NCBI GenBank assembly: GCA_963932465.1
Contig: OZ010788.1
Span: 670,366,484-670,430,483, forward strand
Source: Maratus speciosus
Taxonomy: Eukaryota; Arthropoda; Arachnida; Araneae; Salticidae
DNA: 64,000 nt
Reading direction: 5' to 3'
The notes under the pieces are model-generated. The model was given only the letters and a program-made list of their open reading frames with translations. It did no database searches and was not told the origin of the DNA. A program made the translations under genes and the position numbers. Of the stretch, positions 10,561 to 21,126 are shown in pieces; within the stretch, counting starts at the first letter, position 1, and every line of letters begins with the position of its first letter.

Positions 10561-12319
10561 AACTTTTTTGTTATTTTGTATGTTTCGTTTTGTCTGTTAA
10601 AAAGAAGCAAAACCTCTTAACCTGCATTTTGTTTTCTTTATTTCACGTATTATATTGTCTAAACATTTTTTATCTTCTCTTCCTAACGTTATTTTATCTT
10701 TTTCCTTCAAGTTACCAGACTGGGCCGCCGCCGTCCTCTTATTTTCTTACATTCCCCTCTGTATATGCGTTTTCTGTTCAGTTAGTTTGAACGGCTCTCA
10801 TTTAAAATTTTTATAACCGTTTTTAGTAATTTATCATGTGCTTTATCTTATATTTTTTCTTGTAAATATGTAAATATTTTTATACTTTTTCTAAATTGCT
10901 CGCACTGTGATTAATATTTTATATTATGATGAAGTTCTTTGAAAACAGTCTTTTTTTTATGCTGGGCCTTCCCTTTGGTAGCTTTTCGTCTGTTCTCGGA
11001 CAGTCAGTTTGTTAGGATCATATGGAACATTTTTTTTTCATCATGTTATACTAACAATTTTATTCTAAGTTGTCTAACTCTTTAACTTTTATTTTTTCTT
11101 GTGGCCACCAGCCACGTTTACACATTCTTTTATGGCTCCCATTGCATTCAAGAACACACTACCTCTAAACTGGATGTGCAGTGCAAGGCAACTAGGAAAT
11201 CCAAAAACCAGCTCACATTGTTCCATTGTATTATATCCATGCATGAACTAATCCACTGATCACTTTCGTAGCGACCTATATAGGCATTTCATAATTTCTA
11301 CATTGGTTCTTTGGCTCAAACCTAAATTAACTATACAAATTTTCTGTTTAGAATTCAGAATTTCTGAATAAAAAATCCGTTAGATTTGGCAACACTGTCT
11401 ACAAATATTAGGATGATTTTACTTCAGTTTTCTCTGTAATTTACTGCTTCAAAGAACTAAAAGGTTCATTCAGAATTTATAAAAAAATTACTTTTTACAA
11501 TGTACAAATTTGAGATACTAATCTTTTCACGTAATCGCCTTACGCAATTTAATAGAAAAAGAAAATTTATTTTCCTTTAATCTCACTACGAAAAAAAAGG
11601 CCATTCTTTTTATTAGAATATTACGTAACAGCTACTTTGTATAAATGAAAGAGAATAACTTTACCAGTAATTACATTTTATAAAATTTAAATATTTAGTC
11701 AAATAATATAAAAATATTGAGCATAATCATTTATTAGGAATAATAATAAAAACTGAGCTTTATTCTATTATTTTACTTTTTGAGTTACACTTTTAAAATA
11801 TATGCCTGTTTCAAAATTCTTTGAGATAATAATACTTTCCTTAGATTTCCTTACAAGAGTTTAATCGTGAATGAAAATACTTTCCTTTGGCTTTAATTGA
11901 ATCCTGTTGAAATGTAATTTAAAAAGTTAACTCTTTAAAAGTTAAAAGTTTTAAAAGTTAACTCTTTCTATTGATAAGACAAATATTTTCTAAAAAGTTT
12001 TTAAAACATAAAATATATATAATACAAGGGTATAAACAATCAAATATATATTGTTTAGTCAGATGATTGTACTTTAGAGTATTTTGTTACACATTATATA
12101 CTGTCTCTTGAAGTAAAATTAAATATTGCATAACATATATTTTAGTCAGAGGAAACTTTATCGAAAATTGCTTTTTATAAAATATATTTGAACGAGATAT
12201 AGGCTTGAAAAGAAAAGCCTAAATTTCCAACTTCTTTGTTATCAAAAACTGCCAGTATTGCAATCTGTTTTCCAACCATTATAAAGGAATTAAATATTCG
12301 GCGTTCGAAAACTTAAACC
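10561..12319. other. Intergenic, no gene seen
   Basis: The first few hundred bases may be LINE-derived but carry no recognisable reverse transcriptase. The rest is AT-rich. A short direct repeat of AGTTAACTCTTT occurs near 11926-11967. Nothing else is supported. Confidence 0.5.
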
Positions 12320-12323
12320 TTAA

Positions 12324-12515
12324 CTCATTAAAGCCGGTTGGCAAGAAAACGCGCCAGGTAAACCGAACAAAATTTTGTAATTTGAACATCAATTTGGAAA
12401 TTTCCAAATTATTTAATCTCATATTTTGAGCGATTAAATAAATCCAAATTACAAAGTGGCAAAAACTGATGTCGAAGAATTAAAAGAAGCGTAAAGCAGG
12501 CTCGTCGTTAACGGG
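12324..12515. mobile_element. TTAA-flanked MITE, possible piggyBac type
   Basis: The ends CTCATTAAAGCCGGTTGGC and ...GGCTCGTCGTTAACGGG are flanked on both sides by TTAA (12320-12323, 12516-12519). Its middle is an imperfect palindrome around TTTGTAATTTG and CAAATTACAAA, with AGCGATTAAATAA in the loop. TTAA duplication is typical of piggyBac and a few other superfamilies. The terminal inverted repeats are imperfect, so the class is tentative. Confidence 0.5.
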
Positions 12516-12519
12516 TTAA

Positions 12520-13629
12520 TAATTCCTAAAATACTCGACTGAATGACTCTTCGTTTCACATTCGAAAGTAAAATTTGCCGAAATTTTTCAAATATCAAAA
12601 TTAGGTTTAGAATTGAAAGTTTTGAAGTTCGGTACAATATATATTTCTAGATGACCCCTAAGCAGCATTTAAGTAAAGCATTAATTATTAGACGTTATTT
12701 ACTTAATTGGTTCCTATCACATTACATTTTTGTTCGATGATTTGCAACAGAGATAGTATGATATATACTTTTCACCCTTCACTGTACATGAAATTGTTTT
12801 ACTTATTCTTTGCTTATGGTAGGAATGTATGTCAAGGATTATTTTACGCCTTAGGCATTTTGAATTCTGTAATGTATTTCTCTTATTTATACTGGGCAAT
12901 AATTTAATTGAAACATTAAATTAATATAATAGGGTAATCTATATATTTAAAACGCTAAGCGTATTCTTTCGACAGTCCGTGAGAAGAAACTACTGCATCA
13001 AATTTCACCAATCTTTTTTTAAATGAAAGATATTTGGCCACAGATTTGTTATCATACATTCGTTTGTTCAAATATTTTATTAATTAGCCGTAATTTTAAA
13101 TTAAAATTCTACAGTTCCGCATGCGCATTATATAAGTAGAAATCTGCCTTTGGAGTGACGCGCTGCACATGCGAAAAGATTCTCGCTCAGTTGAAATATA
13201 TCACAGGTAGAAGTTGTTTTAAATTCGTCTGCTATTCGATCTTACTGTAAACAAGCTTTTCTTTCTTCCACAGAGTTAATATTTGACTCTTTCAGCATTA
13301 TTAACTATTCAAAAATTTATTGTGGCGATATTAAGAGCTAGATAAGACTCATTTCAGGGGTGTCACATTGTTTTGGTCATATTACACCCTGAAGATAAAC
13401 ACAGTGATTTGAAACTAAAAGTTATGGCTGGTGAATTGCCAATAGTTACACAGGAAGGTTGGGAAACTAGCATGTTAAGTAGTAGTTTCTTCGCTTAAAA
13501 AAATAAGGTAACATAAATATTAAAACGCAAAACTATTTTTGTAAGATCAAAATTCAAATGCGGGGCAATTGCGTATGCGTCAACTGTGTTTCGAACCTCT
13601 TCAATTTAGAAGGAAGAAAAACAATTTCT
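12520..13629. other. No gene seen; weak Helitron-like left end near 12940
   Basis: A segment from about 12940 begins TCTATATATTTAAAACGC, the TC plus TATA-rich form often found at Helitron 5' ends. No Helitron protein, and no certain CTRR end with a hairpin, was found downstream. Two short overlapping frames at 12707-12907 lack recognisable motifs. I leave the segment unclassified. Confidence 0.3.
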
Positions 13630-13712
13630 TGATAGCGTAGTCGTTTAAGGCAGCAGTTTAAGGCTCTGAGTTTTTGCAGAGGATGCAGGTTCGAATCCAA
13701 GCCTGGCAAAAT
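13624..13712 (+). pseudogene. tRNA-Leu-like relic or tRNA-derived SINE head
   Basis: A perfect B box (GGTTCGAATCC) lies at about 13688-13698. An A-box-like TAGCGTAGTCG...AAGGC lies some 50 bases upstream, with extra bases as in a long-variable-arm tRNA and a TTTAAGG anticodon-loop-like stretch (TAA). The sequence 5' of the A box does not pair with the 3' GCCTGGC, and the anticodon stem does not close. A working tRNA is therefore unlikely; a pseudogene or SINE promoter is the better reading. Confidence 0.45.
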
Positions 13713-14232
13713 GTGTACTATTTTTGTCGATAATTCATTTCAATAATGAGATATTTTATTAGGAAGAGAAATTATAGGATTTTTATTTTATTATTATTTG
13801 AATGCTTTTTAATTAAATAAAATTTAACTATCAATAATATTTTGAAAAAAAATAATGATTTTATATTAAAAATATTTTGCATGTAATTATCAATTAAATA
13901 AACTGAACTGATCTACAATTATCCTTATATTTTCTGACCATTATCAAGAATATATATGGGTGTGTGTCAGAAAGAAAAGTTTGTCATTCATATGCGTAAA
14001 AAATAAAACGGAAATAAAGAAAAATATTCGTATAAGAGCTGTAAAAGAAATTACCTTGATATTCAGGTTTAATATTTAAAAAAATGTAAAATAAAATTCA
14101 AGTAAAATAAAATATATATTATAAATCGTTAGCTGCATCACGTTTCAGATTTAGGTTTTTAAAGAATGAGACAGATAAAAATAAAATCCATGGCAGCTTT
14201 TAATGGTCGTGTAGTTTTAATAAATAAATAAA
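13713..14232. other. Intergenic, no gene seen
   Basis: AT-rich DNA rich in AAATAA and TAAAAT words. No terminal repeats, no open frame above 60 codons and no RNA gene were recognised. Confidence 0.5.
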
Positions 14233-14234
14233 TA

Positions 14235-15438
14235 CAGTCGAACCCGGTTAAGACGCTCACGGTTAATACGCGATCCTGCTTAATACGCGGATTTTTTCCG
14301 ATCCCTTGAATATCGCTCATAAGACTAATGTAAAAATATCATGCTTAATACGCGAATGGTTATTACGCGATCCCGCATAATACGCGATAAATTTTTGGTC
14401 CTTTGAGGGAAAATAATCACGCTTAAGACGCGGATTCATTGATCAAGATGCGAATTCCGTCTCTCTTCTCAAGTGTTGGCAATTTTGCGGATTATTTTTA
14501 TTCCGATAAAAAACACTGTTTTCGAATAGTATTATTTACTTTAATTAATAACAGATTAATTAATTCAAAAATTACTAATCAGAAATAGTGGTAGATATTT
14601 GAATAAAACAAAGCTCCGCTAAATTAGTAAAACTGCAATTCTTCTTTGATTCAGCCTTCTAACATTCTTTGCCTCTCGCTTCGTGTATGTTTTTACAGTA
14701 GTAAGAGAGATATAGACGAATTCAGGTTACTCAGATACATCATAAAAATTATTATGGTTAGAGATAATAATGCCTGTTGTTAGTGAGCTTTTAAATGTAC
14801 GTTATATCACTATCATGTTTTATAATGCATGTTATAGGCAACAAAAAATGAAACTCGTAAAGATTAAATAAATACGACTGCGATTGGATAATTCTTTTAT
14901 GTTTTCTTTACTTTTTGTTATGCTAACAATATTATGTACACGAAGATTAATAAAAATAGTTTCTTCTTATATTAAAAAGAAGGGTCAATTATAATTTTAC
15001 TTATTAATACAAGTACTAAATTTGATTTTTAAAAATGGGTTGTGCTTCAAAGTTTTAATGTTTTATTCTTTTTGTTAAAAAATTTTTAGTCTAGTAGGAA
15101 AATTATTTTTGTTGTTTTATTTTTGCTTGCAAAGTACATGTCGACAACAAAACCAGGTTGGAATCCACATTTATTTTCCTTTTTTATTCCATTCAGTCAT
15201 ATAAAGAGAAACAAGGAGTTAAAGTTGAATACAATTTAATTTTAAACTAAACGTATGTAAAAGACACAATTTTCGACCGTAAACATATAAATGAAAGCTC
15301 AAAAGTTCATTTAGACGATTAAATGTGTAAATAAGCCCAGTTCCTGCAACATAATACAAATCACGTTTAATACGCGATCCCGCTTAATACGTGACTTTTG
15401 TCCACTCCCTTGAAACGCGTTTTAACCGGGTTCCACTG
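14235..15438. mobile_element. 1.2-kb non-autonomous pogo-like element
   Basis: The left end is CAGTCGAACCCGGTTAAGAC and the right end GCGTTTTAACCGGGTTCCACTG, flanked by TA at 14233-14234 and 15439-15440. Subterminal regions repeat the word TTAATACGCGAT (at least six times near 14260-14430, twice near 15370), probably transposase-binding iterons. The middle is AT-rich and encodes nothing recognisable, so this is a deletion derivative or MITE. Confidence 0.8.
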
Positions 15439-15439
15439 T

Positions 15440-16515
15440 AAATAAAAATAAATATTGCTATTAAGAAAAAAAAAAAAAACAGGCCGTAGTAAGTAAAAAT
15501 AAATTCTCTACCCGTTATTTTAAGGTAAATTTCTGATAAAAAGCAAGCATAATTGGTTGTAAATTATAAACTTAAAATTCTTTCACTTCACTGAATAGGT
15601 TAGACTGACAGCACCAGCTACCGCCTTAAAGAAATAGGAGTCACTTATCAATATAGAAATTCATCACGTAATTCGTCCTTCAATAATTAATTTAAAACAA
15701 CTAATTAAAAATTCAAGAATTTTTCTAATGAAACATTCAAGTTATTTACCGTCAAATCTTGACGGGCACTATCTAGTTATAAGCTTATATTACTTACGGA
15801 TGATTTTATTTTAGATCTTTTTCGAAAATTTTAAAACTACGATCCTTAAAACTAAGAAACTATTTTAAAATGAAAAGTATATACAGTCATATTGATCATG
15901 TCATCATTTTATTCTATGTATATAACATAGAACAATAATTCATTATTAGTAAAATGTTCTTGTGTTAGTGATATATATACAGTGAAGACTCCCTGTGCCA
16001 CAACTTTCTTGAACAACCATTTTTTTTTCATGGAAAGAAATTTATTTCCATAGGTTCAATACTAATTTTACCTCTATTCAGAGACCATCCCAGTTGAACT
16101 CCCTCCATGTTCGACTCAATTCTTCGAAGAAAATGAAACAAATTCTGATTTTTCCTTGTCCCTTGAAGAAGATTTTATTAGAATAATAATTCCTCAGAGC
16201 GTATTATTCATCAAACTTCTAAACTAAGTTTAGAATTTTTATTTATTCCGGTACCTTTTAAGTGTTTGTGCCTTTTTAAGCAATGAATTTAACTCTGATG
16301 ACAAATTAAGGATGACGGTCAATAAACACCTCTACCGTATTCTGTCAGGAATAAATTCAGGAATTCAAAGAAATAAATAAGTTAATAAAATCATCATAAT
16401 TTGTTCCCGTCCAAAAAAAAATTGCATTTATTTTCTGAACTTCGAAAGGACTTGAAAATAAAAGTTGCGGAAGATAAAACCGTAAAATCAAAGCAAACGT
16501 CAATGTATTCATTAT
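15440..16515. other. No gene seen; solo pogo-like end near 15980
   Basis: TACAGTGAAGACTCCCTGTG near 15979 resembles a pogo-type terminus. A related CCCAGTTGAACTCCCTCC follows about 100 bases on, but I see no matching right end. The rest is AT-rich with no gene. Confidence 0.35.
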
Positions 16516-17590
16516 TTAGCTCACAGGCTATCAAAGCCTGAGAGCTAATGTGCCCGTCCGTTCTGTATGTATGTACGTATGTATGTATGTATGTATGTAT
16601 GTACATAACGCGATAACTCTTGATAGAAACATCTGATTTGCTTCAAAAAATTTTTTCTAGGTTCATTGTGATAAGGCGCTTCCCTGATTAGTTTTGGGAG
16701 TTCATTGGTTAAGGATAAAGGGGGAAAAACGGGGTTAGTCCAACCCCTTAATTCAGATAAATGGGTTTTTCATGCAGAATCATTCGATTTGCTCCGAATT
16801 TGGTATACCGGTTTATTATGTTAAGGAACTTTCCTGATTAGTTTTGGGGGTTCATTGGTTAAGGATAAAGGGGAAAAGGGGGGTTAGTCCACCCCCTTAA
16901 TTCAGATAAATGGGTTTTTCATGCAGAATCATTCGATTTGCTCCGAATTTGGTATACCGGTTTATTATGTTAAGGAACTTCCCTGATTAGTTTTAGGGGT
17001 TCATTGGTTAAGGATAAAGGGGGAAAAGGGGGGTTAGTCCACCCCCTTAATTCAGATAAATGGGTTTTTCCTGCAGAATCATTCGATTTGCTCCGAATTT
17101 GGTATACCGGCTTATTATGTTAAGGAACTTCCCTCATTAGTTTTGGGGGTTCATTGGTTAAGGATAAAGGGGGGTTAGTCCACCCCTCTTAATTTCTATA
17201 AACGGGTTTTTCATGCAGAATTATTCGCTTTGCTCCAAATTTGGTATACCGGCTTATTATGTTAAGGAGCTTCCCTGATTCGTTTTGGGAATTCATTGGT
17301 TAAGGATAAAGGGGGCTAGTCCACCCCCTTAATTTAGATAAATGTTTTTTTTTTCAGGATTATTCGATTTGCTCCAAATTTGGTATACCGGTTTATTATG
17401 ATAAGGAGCTTCCCTGATTAGACTTGGAGGTTCACTGGTTAAGTATAAAGGGGGAAACGGGGGGCTAATTCCTCTTCACTTATTTTTTTGAGGGGCATTA
17501 TTCTTTAAAATAAGAGTATAATATACAATTAGTGTGAATAGCCTGTGAGCTTAATGCCATCAGTTTAGCTGGGCATTTTTCTTTTTTATT
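16516..17590 (+). mobile_element. Helentron/HINE-like element, copy 2, uninterrupted
   Basis: Same architecture as copy 1: palindrome AGCTCACAGGCT / AGCCTGAGAGCT (one mismatch) at 16518-16546, then a GTAT-repeat (16562-16603) and GATAACTCTTGATAGAAAC. Six ~148-bp monomers follow (starts near 16635, 16782, 16930, 17078, 17220 and 17361), each with TTTGCTCC, GGTATACCGG, GTTAAGGA and GGTTAAGGATAAAGGGG. The 3' end has TAGCCTGTGAGCTTAATGCC and GGGCATTTTTCTTTTTTATT. It provides the intact reference for copy 1. No protein is encoded, so it depends on an autonomous partner elsewhere. Confidence 0.7.
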
Positions 17591-17725
17591 AAACTCTGCA
17601 CTAATTCTCCTGTAATTAACTTTTGTTTTAATACTTAAATTTTCATATTTTTTTCTTAATGCGCAAAATAACTTTCAGTAACATTGTTACCTTTTTTCAA
17701 CAACTAAAATCTAGATTTAAACATG

Positions 17726-17806
17726 ACCTCCATTAAGAGACCACTTCTCGGAGCGACCCATTTTTATTGGAATGGAACGTGGTCGCTTTAGAGAGGTTTT
17801 ATACAT
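17726..17806. mobile_element. Short MITE relic
   Basis: About 80 bp with an inverted pair CTCCATTAAGAGACCAC / GTGGTCGCTTTAGAGAGG around a short AT-rich centre. The pattern resembles the pogo-type MITE ends elsewhere in this window, but the terminal CAGT and TA are not preserved. Confidence 0.4.
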
Positions 17807-18690
17807 CTTTCGGGAAAATTTAGATGGCTTTTCGTAGCGCAGTTGTAGGCTACATTGATGTTAAAATTGGCATAAAAGAGCAGTTTAGGTTCATTATTCA
17901 TTACAGTGCATTAGATATCCTGTTATTCTCGCCTTTAATAAAAAGTCACTGACGACTGGCTTTTTCGCAAATCTTACCTGCAGATCCATTTCTGATTCAT
18001 TTTCCACATATCGGAAAATGAAACATTTGAAGTTAATGAAAAATTAATAACTCGAAAAGTATTTGTCAGAAAATTGTTAGACAAACTGCGTTAGAAAGTT
18101 TTTAAAAAATTACATTTTTCTTGATATAAATTTCAAATCTAATGATTATGCCTTTTTTCAAATACTGAATTTCAAAAATTACCAAATTTCACAATGGAGT
18201 ACCATAGCGAAATCTCCACGCATTAAAAGATAATAATAACGGCAATGTTTCATGACGTGTATACCGGCTATAACACGAGTCGCCAATAATAGTAGCCTTA
18301 TTATTCTGTTAAAATATAAAAGTGAATTAGGATGTCACAAGTACAAGATTTTTATTTAATTCTCTCCGAATACTAGATGCGCCATTTCTTTTTAGTTGTG
18401 AATAATATAGGTCAATTCACGTATGACCTCCTATTTAAAACGAATATAGGGTTCATGCTAGGCAAGTGATAAGATAAAGTGATATCATGAAGGGCTTTTC
18501 ATGAATTTACATATCTTTTTAATTTTTTATCAAGAATCAAGACTATATTTATTTAGGCTTAGGAATTTTTTTTCCCTGAGCCTAATACTGCTATAAAAGG
18601 AAAATCTCTCTAGGCTTTCAATCTATTAAAATAGAGATCTTATTTTCGCGAGATTCATAGTCTGGACGGTGTTTAATTTTAAAATTGATT
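17807..18690. other. Intergenic, no gene seen
   Basis: AT-rich sequence without a recognisable frame, terminal repeat or RNA gene. Confidence 0.5.
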
Positions 18691-19253
18691 TTTCTAACCA
18701 AACATGCTTAAAACCCCTGACAACGCCAGGTATTTCTAGTTTTTTCATAAAAGCTTAATTTAAGCTGGCAGATAAACAAAACTCCAAAAAATAAAACCCA
18801 GGTTTTGTATAAGTATTTAGATAGTTTTCCCTAAATTGCAAACATTTCCATGTCAGTGTCACACGAAGATGGCGGAAAATTTATCTCTACTCGACGGTTG
18901 TCATTCTGAAAAATGAAAATAAATGCGACTTCATATGTATTTTCAAATATTTGAGCATAAATGTCAAAAATAACTTATAAAAGACGGAGAATAACTCTTA
19001 AGAATAAATGTCAAGAATAACTCCTCGTGCGATATTATCATATATGATAGAGCGAAGCAAATTCATGTATTTGGTAAAAAGATTGGAAAATGATAAGAGG
19101 CCTTGAATTATCCAGCTTTTCATTATTTTTTCGGCGGTTCCTTTAATAAAGGAAATTTAGAAACGTTTTATATGTTCAAGAGCTTTGACTTTAAGAATTT
19201 CGTCATCATGTTATGCTTTTCCAAGATTATACTATACTCCTTTTCACTAACAG

Positions 19254-19417
19254 GGACGCATGACCTTCGCACTCACTTTCGCGAATTGACTTTAAAATCA
19301 CGTATGGAACCGTCTTTTCTACCCCGCGTTATCGCAGAAGCACGGTCTCAACTTGTAAAGGTCAAAGAAAGGCATGCGCCTCTGTTAGCGAAAAGGACGT
19401 TGCATGAGAATTTTTGA
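19254..19417 (+). CDS. Candidate 3'-terminal exon of an unknown gene
   Basis: A pyrimidine-rich tract ending CCTTTTCACTAACAG at 19253 could be a splice acceptor. The 53 codons after it (THDLRTHFRELTL... to ...LLAKRTLHENF) stay open to a TGA at 19415-19417. This piece is clearly richer in G and C than its surroundings and has a charged, helix-like composition rather than the low-complexity content of nearby frames. I do not recognise the protein. No matching upstream exon or clear polyadenylation signal was found, so it may be a lone retroposed or decayed fragment. Confidence 0.3.
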
Positions 19418-20489
19418 TTTCGGTCATATACCTACCTAATAATATTTTAAGTAAAACACCATATTTTAACTAACTAATAATATTTTAACTAACTACACAC
19501 ATGGCATGGTGTAAGAAAATGTAGTTTTCGATTACGCTGCTCCAGTTTTCGATTTGAATTTCATTATGATATATTTTTTATAATATTATTTAAGAGATAT
19601 TACAATCATTAAAGTTTTACTACGAAAAACAAAAGCATATTGCTAAAACTTTATATTCATTTTGTAGCTCACATAATGTTGCAGTAAGGAGCTTACACTT
19701 ATTTTAAATGTATAAAATGCACTTTTTAGCATGTTTTCTAAAATGAAAAGGCTACACTCGGCAATACAGTCAAAACATATGAAGAATTGGCAACCACTGT
19801 TTAAAAAAAATGGCGGAAGAATCATTTCAACTGAACAATAATTGCTATTCTGAAAAAAAGAAAGTAAATGCGATTTTATAGATATAGGATAAATTTGTAG
19901 TCAACAATAAAACATTTGGGCTGGTGTCCAGTGCATGGTAATCATTCCAGGCCGATTTCTGACGAAATATTAAATATTAAAAAAACTTATTATTATTGAA
20001 TACATATGAAATAGAACAGGTATTTACGGTTTGAAGGTAATTTTAAACAGCATAGCCAATCATCTATTGGCTTTTCTCGTTTTCATTCAACATCTATGCG
20101 AGATTCTGTTTATGCGTGGTCCTTCTGATCCAGATTTCCATCGCATACGCCCTCGTTAGTGGCACGTCTGCTCACGGGCGCATCGAAGTGTCGTCTGCTT
20201 AATTCTCACAATAAAATTACACAGCTCTTCAAAACCTAATGTTCGATGATCGAGGTTTCACTTCCAGAGCCTCACTGAAGAATCTGCCTAGCTTTGCGGT
20301 ACAGAGTTCACTTCCTGGTACCACATCCATGTACATAGAAATATTCGAGCTTTTCACTTTTTTAAAATCGAAATATTTTCGCAATTTTAAACTTTATAAT
20401 AATGTTAATACTAAAAATGTTAATAATTTGAAATGTTAATTGCTGAATTTTGTTCAGCTTAGCTAAGAGGCGTAAAATCTACAGAGTGA
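19418..20489. other. No certain gene; GC-richer patch at 20090-20340
   Basis: AT-rich DNA with one decayed ~330-bp unit near 19790-19870. The patch 20090-20340 is less AT-rich and holds a short open frame from ATG 20239 (MFDDRGFTSRASLKNLPSF...) that I cannot assign. It could be a decayed exon or transposon piece. Confidence 0.35.
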
Positions 20490-20576
20490 AAATGTGTCCG
20501 AGCCCGGATCATAACGAGGGTCATTAAAATTACGTGCCACTGCTCTATCACTAAGCTAGCTGGACTCTTATAACTA
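20490..20576 (-). pseudogene. tRNA-like relic, minus strand
   Basis: Read on the minus strand it begins GTCCAGCTAGCTTAGTGATA (A-box-like). It ends with a B-box-like GTTATGATCCGG and a GCTCGGACA 3' end that nearly pairs with GTCCAGC. Stem mismatches make a working tRNA unlikely. It forms an inverted pair with 20698-20775. Confidence 0.4.
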
Positions 20577-20697
20577 GACTATATTCTTTTTCATCTCGTG
20601 TTTACCCCAGAGTCGTTGGATCTTAAAAAATACCCTATTGTGTGCTGCGGTTGCAGCCTTTGCCTTCAGATAAGTGTCAGAAGTGCTAAACTGATAT

Positions 20698-20775
20698 CGT
20701 CCAGCTAGCTCAGTGGTAGAGCATTTCCGGGTAACAAGTATTGTCAACGACCCTGTTTTGAATATGGTCTTTGAA
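20698..20775 (+). pseudogene. tRNA-like relic, plus strand
   Basis: GTCCAGCTAGCTCAGTGGTA followed by GAGC is a good D-arm/A-box match. The B box is decayed (GTTTTGAATAT for GGTTCGAATCC) and the anticodon stem does not close. The first 28 bases are nearly identical to the minus-strand relic at 20490-20576, in inverted arrangement. Either a tRNA-derived SINE inserted twice or one locus became duplicated and inverted. Confidence 0.4.
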
Positions 20776-20920
20776 CGCCTTTTGACTCTGTTGGTTTCCG
20801 GCATCTTAGCCAAGTTGAATATAATTCAGCAATTAAAATTTCAAATGTTAATACTATTTTATGTTACTGGATTAATTTGTAACATATTAAATAAAATATT
20901 TTTACCGGAAACCGCATGGT

Positions 20921-21126
20921 ATCAACGCTCCCTAGATATTTGAGAAAACCTTGACACGCGTCACGAAAACTTCACTCAAAGCAGGCAAAACAAAGAAAAA
21001 AGATCACTTAGTGGCTCTTGGCTATCGATGAGCCAATGAATGATCTTTTTTCTTTGTTTTGCCTGCTTTGAGTGATATTTTCTTGACGCGTGTCAAGGCT
21101 TTCTCAAATATCTAGGGGGCGTTGAT
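20921..21126. mobile_element. Foldback (long-arm MITE), ~87-bp arms
   Basis: The left arm begins ATCAACGCTCCCTAGATATT and the right arm ends AATATCTAGGGGGCGTTGAT. Arms run about 87 bp with roughly nine in ten bases matching and share the words TTGACACGCGTCA, CTCAAAGCAGGCAAAACAAA and AAAAAAGATCA. A GGT sits on each side (20918-20920, 21127-21129), a possible 3-bp duplication. The ~30-bp loop itself contains GGCTC...GAGCC. No protein is encoded. Confidence 0.8.

Noticed and set aside
13624..13712. Functional tRNA-Leu gene
   Set aside because: The B box is perfect but the acceptor and anticodon stems do not pair.
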